From Ectocarpus siliculosus (lineage: Eukaryota; Sar; Phaeophyceae; Ectocarpales; Ectocarpaceae): 64,000 bases of DNA. The stretch is taken from NCBI GenBank assembly GCA_000310025.1, contig FN648547.1, forward strand, positions 48,286-112,285. The letters are read 5' to 3'. The notes beneath the pieces were generated by a model, which was not told where the DNA came from, searched no databases, and was given only the letters and a program-made list of their open reading frames with translations. Of the stretch, positions 34,026 to 47,167 are shown piece by piece. The number at the start of each line of letters is the position of its first letter. Position 1 is the first letter of the stretch. A program made the position numbers and the translations under genes.

Positions 34026-35751
34026 TTACACCGCTACGTAACTCTCGAAAGTGGGTGGCACTACGCCAAAGTATTGCGAAATCTCGTTGCCCCCGTTCAT
34101 GCATGAGCGCCAGTTGGAAAGCAGAGTGGCTACCTGGTAATGCTTGGCGACAGGGCTCAGCAAGAATTTCTGCTGCGGCTTCATGTTCACAAAGGCCCAC
34201 TTGCCGGTCATCTCTTTGAATCCCCACTCCACCGTTACGCGGCAATGGCTTATAGGCTTGTTGAACTCGGCCATCTCTGGCGTGAGAGGGCAGACACTAG
34301 ATGCGCTAAAAGCACAGACAAGGTGGTTGCTCAGTCCATACGCCGGATCTCCGTACAAACAGTACGGATGGCCTGTAGGGCTGTTTCGCATCGACAACTT
34401 CTCCATCAACCCAGACTGCGCTAGAATAAAGCTGTCATGACGTGTGCCCGGCACCGGGCCCCACATATCCACAAAATAGCCCGTCTGGTGTAATTACCCC
34501 TTGGAACTTCATGGCGTGCTTCCTCTTGTGCCCATTGTAGAACAGGCGCTGCCAGTACTTCGGCCTGCGAATCAGTTTTGGGCGTACGGAAGGATGGGCC
34601 ACCAACCAACACAGGCCAAGAAATACACCCAACAGTGCTGCTGTATTTAATCGTTCTGCTAAAACTTCATCGCGTGTTGCAACCTCGTGGTAAATTGCAA
34701 TCAATCATGTGCACGCGCAACCACACCACAGTTCCACACAAATCAACAAATGGTCTAGTGAGTGCGTCGCAAAACTCGACGAAGGTACAAGATGGCCTGC
34801 TCATGCTGCTTTGGATACGCGGTGGATAAAGCAATCCACGGGCAAGGGGGAATCACGCTACTGTCTGTGGTGTATGTACCAAAACGCCAGAATCCGTTTA
34901 GTCGGACTTCACCTTGCAATGCCGCGCACGGTGCCATCGATAAATCCCCAACAGTGCGTGAGAGGACAGCCGGAGTTGAAGATTGCTTCCGCGAACTCGA
35001 TCAGGTGCGGCTGCAGGTGTGCCACGTCGAGGGACAGCAGATACCCCCACCTGAAGTCTAGAAAATGCAACATCCAGTTGAAGGCTTCGCAGATACACGA
35101 TTCGCTCATCCCGAAAACCAAGCGCACGTCCTTCAGGCGGCACGGGAAAGCGAGCCGATACAGGAGCACGCACAGAGCCTCCCGTCCGCTTACCACGAAC
35201 CCACAGTCAGTTCGGATGAACACGGGGATCAACAGCAGATCCAGCATCAGCATCACCTGCATCACGTCAACACCACACAGGAAACCAAAGAACGATGTGT
35301 TGCTTGTTACTCCAGTACACACCTCTCCGTTGGCTTGTGGGTCTAACATAGCACAGGTTTGACGCACCCAGGACGGCTAACCCCCCGCGACCCACGGGGT
35401 GCTGACATGCTGCTGCTGCTGTTGTACGATGCTGACACTGCTGTTGCTGATAGCCGGAGTACACATCTCCGAGCTACAGCAACGATATATTTAGCTGCCA
35501 CATGCACTCACTTGCGATTGCGTGAAACGTAGAAAGGTGACGCAGTCCTGTGGGCTAAAGAATGCTGTCACGTCCCTACGTGCGATACTCGTGGGCGTGT
35601 CGTCGAGTTCCAGACAGGCCATCGCGTAGATGAAAGCGATGTTGTACACGAACCATACATCGGTGTAGGCTTCGAATAGATTACGGCATCGAAGCATGAC
35701 CGAAGCACGCTTTTTGCGCGCGATTCGTTCGCGAATACGTAGACGGGACAT
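34026..35751 (-). pseudogene. PIF/Harbinger transposase, three exons, one frameshift
   Basis: Exons on the minus strand: 35751-35512 (ends CAA|GTGAGT), 35256-34913 (ends AAG|GTGAAG) and 34564-34026. Both introns (255 and 348 nt) join exons in phase. The product is about 374 residues, normal for the family. The DDE_4 nuclease signature is present: FIDGTV (first Asp), LYGDPAYG (second Asp) and TVEWGFKEM (Glu). Conserved segments such as FYNGHKRKHAMKFQG and VPGTRHDSF fit Harbinger. An extra base in a run of four T (minus strand, about 34473-34476) shifts the frame between ITPDGLF and DMWGP. With this lesion the protein would lose the last two catalytic residues. It would otherwise excise and insert TIR elements with TWA target duplications. 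Confidence 0.8.
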
Positions 35752-36388
35752 GGTAGCTTCGCCCACACACTCAACAGTGGGAGCGCTGCAGAGCGCTCTG
35801 TCAGGAGCCAGCTGTTCCCGCAGCAACGCAGCAGGCACCCACGGAATGAGGGGGACTGTCAGGACACTGTCCTCCCCGGCCAATCACATTCGCCCCAGTC
35901 TGCGGGCCTTCAATCGGAAAATATTCGCCTGCAGAAAGTTTCCAGGAAACTTTCTTATCTCAAAATATGTTTGCTTATTTCAGTAAGAAATGTATCACGT
36001 CACGACGACCATCCTGTGAGTATATGCCAGGTATATGTATCATGATGGCGAGGAGAAACGTTTTCTGAAACAAACATCTAAATTAATTTATTTCCATCGG
36101 CGACGAATGTATTTTCGAGTCAGTTCTTCTCCTCAGATGGTATGGGATGCGAACAGTGGCATCACCTCCCGCGGTCGGTGTGTCCACTTCTCCCTTACTT
36201 AGGAAACGCACTCAATCGAGATGAGTTTTCTCATCCCATACTTCACTAACTAACCGATGAATGTGGAGGTATTGAGATCTTGGATGAAATACGGCACATG
36301 AACTATTAAAAAATGAGACCATCTATAGCAGAGGCTTATTGCTGAACGCTGCCAACGACGGGCTCTGCTTACTCAAACCGAACTCAAT
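35752..36388. other. Intergenic stretch with a RepA tip
   Basis: 35979-36019 is the reverse complement of the first ~40 bp of RepA (ends at the same ATA|CTCACAGG edge). The rest is AT-rich with no gene. A short inverted pair, GGTATGGGATG near 36137 and CATCCCATAC near 36233, is present. Confidence 0.5.
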
Positions 36389-37840
36389 TCAGCTGGCTAT
36401 AATGGTCCTCTGAAACCCCTTCGACCATAGCTGTACCATAGCTGTACCCTCCGATCCTGGAGCTACCACCTCCATGAGCCTCATATATCGCCACGCCGTC
36501 TTCGGGTCTTTCCAATACGCCTTCTGCATGATAGTCGACGGAGCGTCCCCCGTGAGGGCTCTGCAAACCGCCCCTCCCGACGTAAAGGAGTGTAAGGAAA
36601 ACCATTGGGTCTCCCCTACCTCCGTAATGTATCGTCTCAGCGCTTCAGACATCTTGCTAGTAGTCACCGGCACTCTGCCTCTCTGCGCTCGACCTTGCCG
36701 AGACTCCGAAATGTCCGGAAAAAGGTACCCTGATGTTGTGCCTCATCCGACCAGTTTTCCCACTGCGACCAACCGCTCTACGGCTCGAACTGGGCAGATC
36801 GCCACGTATTCCTCGTCATACGGTACGGTTAGGATATGATCTGTTCCATGTCGCTGGGTCTTCCCCGATTGAAAGTTGCACATGAGACCGCTCCGATATG
36901 GAAGCCGCAAAATGCGCTGAATGAGGATATTGGTAAGCTCCACCCCTCGCTTGGTCGTGCTAAAAGCTACCGAAAAGAACACAATGTCCCTAGCTAACGT
37001 GACCCGTTCGACGTCCGACGAGGCGTACTGAAGCCTGATCTGCATTGGAAGAATGACCTTTTCCAGATGGCTTCGAAGAATCACCGGTGCTTGCTGCACC
37101 AATACTCCCGCCTGCTTTTGCTCACTCGTGGTGAACGCCATATATTGAGCAACTAGTTCGCTCTTCACCGGGTTACCGACCCGCATGGTCATACTACACG
37201 GCGTCATCAACCCCACTTCCTTCTCGAACACCATGGGTTACTTGGAGACATGCTTTGTTCGGAGTGAGTCAAATGCATATCTAAGGTTACAGTATCTTTT
37301 GTCCGTTCAACAGGCCGTGAAGTCTTTTGTGCCCACCGCTTCGCAGTGTCGAGCATGCACAACCGTACGTCTTATCGTACCGCAGGAGTCTAACCAGCAC
37401 AGAAACTCTACCACATCTTTCGGTCGTGCATTTTCAATGCAAACAGATCCGTTTCTTCGAGATGCTAGGAAATTGCTGAACAAAGCCCATGTGGCCGACC
37501 GGGTGCGCGCAGGTGCGTTTTCCGCCCATGCGGTCTGAAATTGTTGGTATCGCTTCGAAATAGCCTCTTCGTCTACTTGAAGAATAGGTGTCGTCTGAGT
37601 TTGGCGTTGAGCCAACGAGTATCCGACCCATTGACATAACCAAAACGAATCATCGTTCTCACTGTGGCACTTCGGGCATAGAATCCGTGCCCTTGACGCC
37701 GACACTTTTACGAGCGAGGAAGGAGAAAGCTTCGCCTGTTCGACACGACCTCGCTTGCGAATCGCCCCTAAGACGCTCACGACGAGGCCAAGACCTGTGA
37801 ACACAGTCTGGAGAGCCTGGCAAAATGTGTTGTCCCACAA
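36389..37840 (-). pseudogene. Tyrosine recombinase of the DIRS-like element
   Basis: One reading frame runs through the region, interrupted by three stops (TGA near 37307, TAA near 37241, TGA at 36743). The N-terminal part has a CPKC motif followed by a further Cys, suggesting half a zinc ribbon, then a SAM-like region (VVEFLCWLDSCG). The catalytic domain shows Arg in STTKRGVEL and the box II peptide LHSFTSGGA. Family members have HxxR here (HSFR); this copy has Thr in place of the catalytic Arg. The Tyr in TAWRYMRLM is present. Between 37841 and 38192 no coding sequence is seen. Confidence 0.65.
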
Positions 37841-38192
37841 CCACCGAACATGAACACGACATGTTGGGAAGGGAAACGGAATAAGTAGTCTATTACTTTT
37901 AATGTCGCGTGAAATCCACTACTACTGCTAGCATTCTCGACCGTTTGAAATGAAAACGCTCGGACCCTTTCTGGTGATGTACCCGGAAAAAGGGTGTGAC
38001 TCACCCCCGCTGCTAGTTGACAACGTTCGCGACCGCGTAGTCGCGCTTGCTATCCTCGGAAACCAGTACTGCTTGACACTCCTCTAAGTGTTGAAGAAAC
38101 ACGCCGACCATACTGGTTGGGGGAAAACAGAAGCCGAAACACTCCTCGGTCTTTGAACCAGGCATGAACCGAACATTGTGTGTGTGAGCACG

Positions 38193-40522
38193 TCAACCCC
38201 GGCACATCCCTGAATGATATCTAGAATAAAATGGCAAGTCCTCGCTAGTGCAGCGCCCAGCCACCCATCTCTTGTGAACCGAGGCAGGTGTGGCGATTAA
38301 ATCTATGGTAACATGCTCTCCGGCCCACGTGCACAGTTCGCCGAACATCTGTTCGTCTAATATCACAAAATCGTCCGACCCTGGTCTAGAAATGCCGTCG
38401 GCCTCAGCACTAGCCTCGGAGCTCACCCACTTCAACTTTAGCGTGAAATCGCGTCGCACTTGCTTGCAACCATAACAGATCTCTAATAACCTCATGCATG
38501 AAAGTGTTGGAGGCTCGCCCCCTCTTAAATGCGTCGTTTAATGCGTCGTTGAAGACCTTGCTGTCTACACTGGAAACGAGCGTGGACCCGGCCAGCTGAG
38601 AAGGCTGGCTATCTGAAAACAGGTGCAGAGTCGAGTGAAGAGCATACCCTTCCTGCACACTGATATGCTGCTGCACGACCTGTGGCGGGAAATCTCCGCC
38701 AGCTTTGAAAACGGGTTGGCCTGGACTCCGAATGAGCCCCCCCCACCCGCCGGAGGAAGCATCAGATGCTCCGGTAAGAGCTAATTGCCTATGTTCAGCA
38801 CGATACCACGATGCCCCGTTAAAACGCTTACGAACCTCTCGCCAACGTGGCAGCTCGAATACAAGACCGCTGTTCGCCAGGATCTCTATCTCCATGCTGG
38901 GCGTGCGACCGCCGCGTCTCTGAAAAGCTGCTATGCTCCTATATATATGGTGCGTGTAAAGAGCCGCCACCGGAACCACCACCAAGAGACTAGTGCATTT
39001 GCCTGCGAGCTTCTCTAACATCTGAAAGGATATGAACTCAGACATAATAGCGTCGACGAGAATCGTCTCGAGCTTGGAGAGTTTGTCCTCCGGGACCTCG
39101 AAACACTGCTGATCGGAATCACAGATAGTCCCAAGCAAAACTAGGCGCGTCGTAGGGATGAGCTCACACTTCTTCAACGAAATGAAGTACCCCGCTCTGC
39201 AGAAAACTTCGAAAGACATACGCGGTCGTCTGAGCCGCTTTCCGCTGCTAGTCATGGCTAAGTCTGCTAGCCGACCGAACATTTTTCAGATAGAAATCAT
39301 CGATCCATGTAAGCACGGGGATGTCTCGTGCTCTCAAGTATCGAGCTACTGCTTCGGAATGGGAAGCGTGTATGAACGGGGCTGAACACCACCCGAACAC
39401 GAGCACTGTAAACACGAATACCTCACCTTCCCTTTCGAAACCAGAGTATTGCCAGGAACCTTTGTCTAGGGCAACGTGGTGGTATCCAGTTTTATGGTCA
39501 ATACTGACTTGATGAGCTCCTGCCAAAACGCACTGAGCCACTTTGCCTACGCCATCCATGCTGAAAGGGCGATGATGGCGCATGAGATTGAACCATCTCG
39601 CGTTCCATATCAACCGGGGCTTCTTGGGTTCGACACCCAACGGAAGCACCATCTGCGGTTTGGTGTGCACGCTAACGTCGGCGACATCTTACCACCTTGT
39701 AACCCAGCCAGCCGCCGCGAGCTTGGCTATTTCACTCGTGACCCATGGTACGTGTTCGTCGGGAACGTTGTTCGGCAGGTGTACCGAGGTAAGGTCAGCG
39801 CCGTTGTACGATCCACCTTGAAAAATGCCTGTCGCCTTGTTCTCTACGAAGTCGTGAACGTTGACTCTTTCTACCCACCCCAATAGGGCGTTGCGATCCC
39901 CAACACGGGTGTCTTGCAAAATTTCGTTTCGCCAGAACTCGAACGAGGTCTGCAGGTGAGCTGGAACGAAATCGTCCGTCAGCCACATCCGAGCTTGGTC
40001 GGGTAGGTAGTGAGATTCTTGAAGTTGTCCGATGTCAGAGAGGTCGACGGTTGACTGTTGCGCTGACGCGCTGAGTAGATCCCCGCGCACTGACCGTGTG
40101 CGAATGTGCGCGGTACGTGCGGCTCTCTCGGCGAGGATTAAGTTTGCTCCCGGTCCGACCTGTAACACGCATGAAGTGCGCGGAGGAACATCCCTGGTGT
40201 CGGAACCGAGCTTGTAGCCATGACTAACGTCGTGTTTTGGCGGCACGTGTAACCTAGGCTGCATGTGTGTAGGGAAAGTAGCAAACAAGAAGGTCAAATT
40301 TTCCGCCCACCCTAACCTTAACCTACATGAATCGATCCGCGCGTCCAACCGTCGACCAAAGTCGAAACCAAGAAAGGGAATGGTGCAGAGGTGGTGGAGA
40401 CTGCGCGAAAACGATATGTACGACCAGTAATTTCGGGTGAGGCAACCAGGAATGTCCGGGGAGGTGTTTTGGTGATCATGCGAGTATATAGGATAACCGC
40501 TACAGAGGATACCCGTTGGCAC
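38193..40522 (-). pseudogene. RT and RNase H of the DIRS-like element
   Basis: An N-terminal segment (40522-39692) leads to a stop (TAA, 39689-39691). The frame then continues with the RT palm: NARWFN, SIDHKTGYHHV, and the active site TWIDDFYL (39296-39307). A one-base insertion in an A-run near 39282 shifts into the thumb and RNase H region (38410-39282), with GASDASSGGWGG as the first RNase H Asp. A second shift near 38425 leads to KWVSSEASAEADGISRPG, the last RNase H motif. Lesions: one nonsense, two frameshifts. Confidence 0.7.
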
Positions 40523-40989
40523 TGTGAAGTTTGTGGCATCATACTTCGCCCATCAGACCTGAAAACACATGGCCGGGCTTCGCCTTCCCCGACACGCATG
40601 AGGCATGGGTGGGGGCGAGTACTTGGAAAAACGAAGGCGGTCTGACAAGGCCGAGAATGCCGCCGTGAACCTCGAGACGAAATAAAAAAACATGGGGGTT
40701 GAACCAATGGATCAAAGAACATGGAGAGCGTCTACGAAATCCGTGGGGAAGGACCGCCTGGCTGGGAGACTGGTCGATATTCTGCCAAACGACGAAAGGA
40801 AAACCACGGGAGGAAGCCGACCGAACAGAAAAATCTTACAGAAACGAGAGAAAACCCCGTCCCGCGTCGCTAGACAACAGGGGAGCCCTTCGAAAGGGGA
40901 AACGACGTAAACAACCGGAAACTAGCAAACGAGAAAAACGCGCACCGCGTCACTAAAGTCGCGAAACTATCTAGTCGGGCCAGTTCTTG

Positions 40990-41644
40990 CTAACATGCCC
41001 GAAACCGTGGTACCATGGGGCAGACGCGGTACGAATGCTCGATGTCGGCCCCGGTCTTGCCGGCTCGGCGGCAAGTGTTGCACAAGGAGGTCTTGTGGCC
41101 ACTGCCGCGGCCGCCGCGGCCCCCATAGGCCCGGTTCCTCCTCCCGGATCCGCATCCGGGGGTGTAGTGGCCGGGCTGTCCCCCATGCGGCTGCATACCG
41201 TAAGGGCTATAACCCGTAAAATGCGGGGCGAGGGCCATAGGTTGCACAGGAGGCGGGCCCCAAGCCCTCCGGGGCAGGCTTGGCCCCGCCCAAGAACTTG
41301 GTGATGGCCGACCATTCCTTCACGACCTTGCTCCTGTCAGTCTGCCTACCCTCTTCGGTCTGCGACATGAGCTTGTCGTGGACCCAGACGGCGGCCGCGT
41401 CCGGGCTGCCACACTGTATAGCTGCATCTATGCCAACGATGAGCATATCGACAAAGGCCCTCTCAACGCTGAGGGCTGGGTCCATTGTGGCTATCCGCGC
41501 AAGCTCCTGAACCTTGCCATGGATCTTCAGCACCCGCTGGTGCTTGAACGCTGCGTCGAAGGTGGTTTGCCCGCTAACGCTGGTGAGCAAACCTGTCCAC
41601 AGCGCCGCGAACTGAAAGGAAAAACGTGGCCGCGGAAAGGGCAA
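40990..41644 (-). pseudogene. gag-like frame of the DIRS-like element
   Basis: The first part (41644-41208) is helical and charged (TDRSKVVKEWSAITKFLGG). A frame change near 41235 leads into a Gly/Tyr/Pro-rich segment and a Cys/His motif at the end, CNTCRRAG ... HSYRVCP (C-x2-C-x12-H-x4-C), stopping at TAG 40990. It sits just upstream of the RT on the same strand. Gag role is inferred from position, composition and the terminal Cys/His motif. 40523-40989 between gag and RT has no convincing coding sequence. Confidence 0.45.
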
Positions 41645-41679
41645 GAGCCGAGCGTGGACATGGTTCCGAAAGAAACGTG

Positions 41680-42545
41680 AGCAAGAAATGACTGAGAGGC
41701 GGTCTGCGAAAGAAAATCATTGAAAGTGTGGGCGCGCGTGGGTCCGTGAGCGTACATGTGACCGCAAAACCGCATGAGAACACCCGGAGAGACGGGGAAT
41801 GAAAAACTCATGGATATGAGAGAGCGGAGAAACACGAGAGGAAACACGAACTGGAATGAGAGCTCCCGGGGAGATTTGCATTTGAACACGAGATAGTGGC
41901 GACATGCTCGAGAGATCGATCGAAAAGAGAGCACTCGGAGAGATGGGCAAAGCTCGAGATAGCGGAGAAACGCTTGAGACACCGACGGGAAAACGGCGCG
42001 AGAAAGAAAACCCTAGAGAGATGGGTAAAGCACCCCGGAGCTTGAAAAAAACTCTTTAGAAACCGGGTCGAACAACGGTGCGAGAAAGAAAAAAAAAAGA
42101 GAACAGCAGAGCCATGGGCAGCACACCCCTGAGCCTGAGATAGCGGAGAAAAACTTGTGAGAAAACCGGTTTGAACACCGGCGTGAGAATGAAGAACAAT
42201 TAAGTTATTAATTAACTAAATGCAGCGAGATGGGTATCGCATGAGAAAGAAACGTAATGCCCCGAGACGGATAGAAAGGAGATAACGCGCAAGGAGCCGA
42301 TTTGAACAACGGCGGGAGAAAGAAACAAAATAATAATGAATAAACATCGAAGATGGGCAGCGCATGAGGAAGAATACGCTATGCCCCGAGAGCACGTGTA
42401 CAGACACTGCTCCAGATTCGGGAAAAGGAAACTGAGCTGTGGAGAGCGAGCGGCAGGAGCGCGAGAACGAAAGTTGAACAACGGCCATCGCGTGTAACAG
42501 AAAAAACGGCCGAGAAAAAATCTCCCATAAACGGGTAAAGGGAAA
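41680..42545. repeat. Purine-rich degenerate tandem repeats
   Basis: Repeats of roughly 100-115 bp with the recurring motif GAACAACGGCGNGAGAAAGAAA and ATGGGCAGCGCATGAG/ATGGGTAAAGC. They lie directly upstream of the gag-like frame on the minus strand and may be the leader of the DIRS-like element. Confidence 0.55.
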
Positions 42546-43683
42546 ATGGTCAATACAAAGAAACACCGCCATCTCCTAAATCAGAAAACAAATTCTGCAT
42601 CTTTCAATATCCGTGGAACTTTTATTCGAGTCGCCGAACCCTTGCCCGACCCTATCTCAAATGCCGATCTCGAGCTACAGTGTAAATCTCGGGGCGCCTC
42701 GAGTATGGTTCGGTGTGGAATCGCAAACCATGAGCCGTCCCCGAGTTTGAGCAGCTTCCGCCTCCTGTGGCCGGCAAGAGTCGGCCTTTACTGTTCCTTG
42801 CCCTGTATCGCCATGGGAACGTCCGGTTGAAACAGCGAAAGAGGGTCCTCTGCGTGCTGCGCGCCACAATCTTTTTTTTTTTTTTGCGTTTGTTCTTGAG
42901 TGACCATTGTACACATGCGGCTGCTGCTGCGGTTGCTGCTGTTATGCTCGGAATGTGCTGCAATGGTCGTACGGTTATCCTAGTCAGGTTTGACAACGGT
43001 CTGCTCCTTCGTATAGCGGTAGCGGTGCGCATCTATCGCGACGGCAAGCGCATTGAGATAATAGTTCGTCCGTCGCGCTTCTAGTCTACACAGATAGTCG
43101 TGTTCTTTGTTGCCACTTCATACCAGAAAAAAAAAAGAAAGTCTCCACCAACTTGGAGTATCTCCACAGCAGTTCGGAAACGACGACTAGACTTTTTTTT
43201 TTTGTCGTGTTTATTGTTGCTGATCACACATCGGATGTCGCCGTTCGTTACACGTGTTTAAGCCTGCGGTGGCCCAGAGGGATGAGAGTGGGTGTCTTCT
43301 CTAGAGTTCATGCCTTCTCTCTCGAGTCTCCCTTCCTTTAGTCTACCTCTCTCTCTCTGTTGCATTTTTGCCGTTAGGGTCCCAATAATGTCGAACGTCA
43401 ATGGCAATCGGTTTGCATCTTGCTGAGTAGGAGACTACCCGTGTACCCGGTTGCTTCATGTGAGGCGATGGGCGCCGCGTCTTTCCGTCAAGCAATGCGC
43501 ATGCCCCCTACGGTTCGCCGCACATGCAGTGCTGTGTGATAGCTTCCAGCGGTTCAGAGCGGCGACGATGTTTTTCGCCGGTAGGGCCCCAGAACAACGC
43601 GAACCCCGCGACTGTTTCATTGTTTTGGGGTCCCCCACTCACCCAACCCACCCATGGCATAAATTTGGTTTTGTTATACTTGT
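42546..43683. other. Non-coding stretch with a diverged copy of the element 4 leader
   Basis: About 42600-42860 resembles 49590-49830 (shared motifs such as GGCGCCTCGAGT and CCCCGA-TTTGAG), the region beyond A1 of element 4. A CTG-rich microsatellite lies at 42918-42940. No gene supported. Confidence 0.45.
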
Positions 43684-44405
43684 AGGCTCAAGAATTCTGG
43701 CATTATTTTTCTAATCTTCTACGTGAAAAATGATGAAAACCCCAGACAATATAGATCACATGTAGACGAACCGTACCTCCACTCTTCTGGGTCCTGCCCC
43801 TACAATGTCCCTATACGATACTCGAATTCACGACTCAGGCAATCCGGTACGAGAATAGCCTCTTCCCAAGCTATCTGAAAACCACTATTATTACACTACT
43901 ACGTGGAAAACTACACGACGTTGACCCGATCAACTTTGTGCAACCTGATTCCCTCCCGTTCTTGAGCGCTAGGGTGGGCGGGTGGGAAAATCGATCAAGG
44001 CCCTAACTTCCACGCCCCTTCCTCTCGCTTCCTCAACTAGTTGTTTGACTGCACTAGCGTTCTCTTCCCCGAGACGCGGGTGCACAAGAAGACTGAAGAC
44101 TTTGCACGCAGGGGACGCTCATCGCCCGTCCCCTGCTTTCTTTCGGATTCAACAAACGCCTTCCACAAACAACCATTTCCTTCTGAACGCTATATTTTGT
44201 TATAGGCTCAAGAATTCTGGGATTATTTTTCTAATCTTCTACGTGAAAAAAGATGAAAACCCGAGACAATATAGATCACATGTAAACGAACCGTACCTCC
44301 ACTCTTCTGGGTCCTGCCCCTACAATGTCCCTATACGATACTCGAGTTCACGACTCAGCCAATCCGGTACAAGAATAGCCTCTTCCAAGCTATCTGAAAA
44401 CCACG
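43684..44405 (-). repeat. B2, A2 and B1 repeats of element 4
   Basis: B2 43684-43885 and B1 44204-44405 both start AGGCTCAAGAATTCTGG. A2 (43989-44203) lies between them and starts ATCGATCAAGGCCC. Confidence 0.85.
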
Positions 44406-44437
44406 CCATTGTGCAGGCTGAGTGTACTGTTTTACTC

Positions 44438-47167
44438 TCATCTTCCTCCTGTAAGTCCCACGGAAACCGCTTCTGCTCCTTCTCCCGCTTCCCTTACGTA
44501 CACCATGAACGCTCGCGACTTCCAGCGCCCAGCCCGCTGAATCTGCAAGTCCGACACGCCTTGCGCGGCTAATTGCGTGGCGCCACCAATGCGACCCGAG
44601 TGCAATGCGTACTGTGCCGGATCCTTCCCTGCACAAGCAACCATCCTCCTCAGCGCGACTACAGCTTCCACGCGAGTAACCACCTTCCACCCAGATGCAC
44701 CCATCCTCGTCATCAAAGGGGCACGTCCGGGAAGGCTCGGGTGTACGTTCAGGAGCTCCACGATCGCTTCGAAGGCTCCGAAAGGCGCCCTACCAGATTA
44801 CTCCGACCTCGGGCTGCGGGTGCGTGTGATCGTGCATCCCTCTCGCTTCTGATCTGCTTTTGACGCCACGAAATGAATCCTGACTGAATCCGCGCGCGCT
44901 CTATCTTCATTCTCCACTTGAATGTCTCCTTGAAAGAACCTCAAACAGTCACGCGTCAAACAGAAATCTGGATGGACGAGGCCGTTCGCGTACGCGAACA
45001 ATTCTGAAGCTCGGCACAAGAGAAAATACGACAGTGTCAGCCCTAACCAGAAAACTTTTCCTCCATCCGGAGCGCTCGCAACCGTATGGTAGCCTTGCGA
45101 CAACTTCGACCACGTGAGGGGCAGCCTCACTTGCGCTTGCTTGCCCGTCATCCCTCGAATGCGATCAATCCCTTTCCCTGCCGCCGTAATCATACAGTGC
45201 GACGTGGGAGGCTCCCACCCCGTACATAGCTTATGGTAAAACTTGATAGCCGCGAGGTATCCCCGAGCTGTGGAATGCTGGTTGTTGAACGAAAACAAAC
45301 GACACGTCATAAATTCGAGGAGGAGCGCGATGATCTCGGGCTCGTCCATCGAATTCAACCACAGTTCTTCACCCTTGTGTTTCATAAATTCCAACCATGT
45401 CTTCCACTTCGCGGCATACACCTTGTGCGTGCTTCCCCCGATCGACGCGCTCTCTAAAGTATCCACCAACCGCGCGACTTCCGTGCTCATCCCCCCTCCT
45501 TCCTGCCCTGTTCCTGAAGCGTCCGTAAGCGGAGGGTTCGAAGAAACGTTGGAGGTCACGGGGGTTGATATTGTCAATGATGTTTTTAGTGAGTTGTCAC
45601 CATGAGATTCCATAACGTTCGATCGTGACGGGGTTGTAGGTTCTTTTTCTGCAGCGCGAAGGAACACTTTTTCTCCGCGTGAACCGAGTGGTATCTCACG
45701 CCAATCGTTTGTGTTGGTGAATTGTCGGACCCTATCGTCTAGTTCCGACCTCAGCCATCGGGAAATCCCGTCCGCGAGCGTGTTTTTTACGCCCGGGATG
45801 TGTTTTGCCTCGTAACTCCACTCTCCCGAAATCTCGAGTCGTCCTAGCATTCTCATCATCAAACACGCGCGTTTGTCTCTGGCCCCGCCGCACCGGTTTG
45901 ACCATGTGACGGCCGCCATGTTGTCACCGCGCATCAAGACAGGGTCGTTGTTTTTTTGTGGGCGATCCCCTACGAGGCTGTGCATTACCCAGGCGGTCAT
46001 TACCATGCCCACGAGTTCGAGGAGATTGATCGTGACGCTGCAGGTCTCCCGACGCGCAGCCTTTTGTTTCAATTCGGTTGCGAAGTCCAAGGGCAAGTCG
46101 TATCTCCAAAACGCCCTTTTCTCTGGACAGAATCCGCCAATGGCGTCGAAACTAGCGTCTGATAGATAAACTCGTTTTGGCTGGCGTTTTACGACCCCGT
46201 AGCACGGGGCGTTCAGCGACTCTCCAGCTGTGAGCAATCCGTGTTCGATTGCCCACCTGAAAAAATCCAGGTCGTCGTGGAACTCTCTCCCTAGTTGCAC
46301 AACGTGGCTACAGTTTCTCGTGTGTTTGCTGTGGAGTCCTGTGAGTCTCAGCAACCTCCAGACGAAGTACTTTCCGGCCCGAACCACGTACGTGAGGTTC
46401 CACAGCTTTCCGGCTGTGCTAAACACTTCTTGCGCTGTCGCTTTACGCTTGTGGCGCGGCCAGTCGATTTCTAAGGCTGTTTTTATCGCCTCTGCTTTCT
46501 TTGTCGTCAAAGAGATTTTTAGCTCGTGCGAGTCGATGACGAACCCTAAGATTTCAAGCTGCGTGTCCCAACTCGAACTCTTCTTCGGCGCGAGTATAGG
46601 AGTCTCCCCCGGTTCTCCCGGGCTGAACAAGCGAACGTAGTCTGATGCTAAAGACGCGAACACAGTCAGCGCTGACAAGTCGTCGGCCGATTGCTGGGTT
46701 CTCAGGAGGCCGTGATCATCTACGTAAACGACTGACATGAAATTGCTCGACCGATCGCCTCCTTTTGTGGCGTGAACTGTGGCGTCATCCGGCACGGGCG
46801 TAGGGTCGCCTTCCTCCCACGGTTCGACGATTTTTACGTGCTTCATCATGTTTACTCCTTCGGGCAGCAACTGCACGCTGTCGAGATTGGTATTACAGTG
46901 CGAGTGTTCAGCCGCTGACGCCATAACTCCGAAATGTCCCGGCGAGCCGGTCCAACCGAAAGTCAGGCGGAAATCGATGACGACGAGGTCGTCGACTGCG
47001 TAGCTGAAGTTGTGTGCTTGCTCAGGTTCTGCTCGAACGTTGCGATAGGCGTCGTTGACGTCCGTCGTTGACGTGAGGATGCAGAGCTTTGGGTTTTTGG
47101 CTCGCAGGCTAACTAGCTCCGACAGGAATTTTTGGCAGGGCTTCGGCGCAGAGGCTAGGGGGTACAC
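44438..47167 (-). pseudogene. RT, RNase H and tyrosine recombinase of element 4
   Basis: A frame of nearly 900 codons broken only by TAA at 44798-44800. RT: DVNDAYRNV, FGWTGSPGHFG and the active site VYVDDHG (about 46724-46740). RNase H: LSDASFDAIGG, INLLELVG, MRGDNMAAV and GVKNTLADGISRW, i.e. the four acidic positions. Recombinase: SAM-like region (WKTWLEFM), Arg in LLCRASELFA, HSGRIGGAT (44591-44602) and Tyr in MVYVREAG (44498-44500). The catalytic sets of all three enzymes are intact. The stop lies between the first recombinase Arg and box II. Order and sequence agree with element 3. Confidence 0.8.

Larger units (their letters stand above)
36389..41644 (-). mobile_element. Decayed DIRS-like element
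   Basis: Reading the minus strand: a gag-like frame (41644-40990), RT/RNase H (40522-38193), then a tyrosine recombinase (37840-36389). The RT has WIDD rather than YVDD and differs clearly from elements 3 and 4, so it belongs to another DIRS lineage. No flanking split repeats could be recognised, so its outer limits are unknown. Confidence 0.7.
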
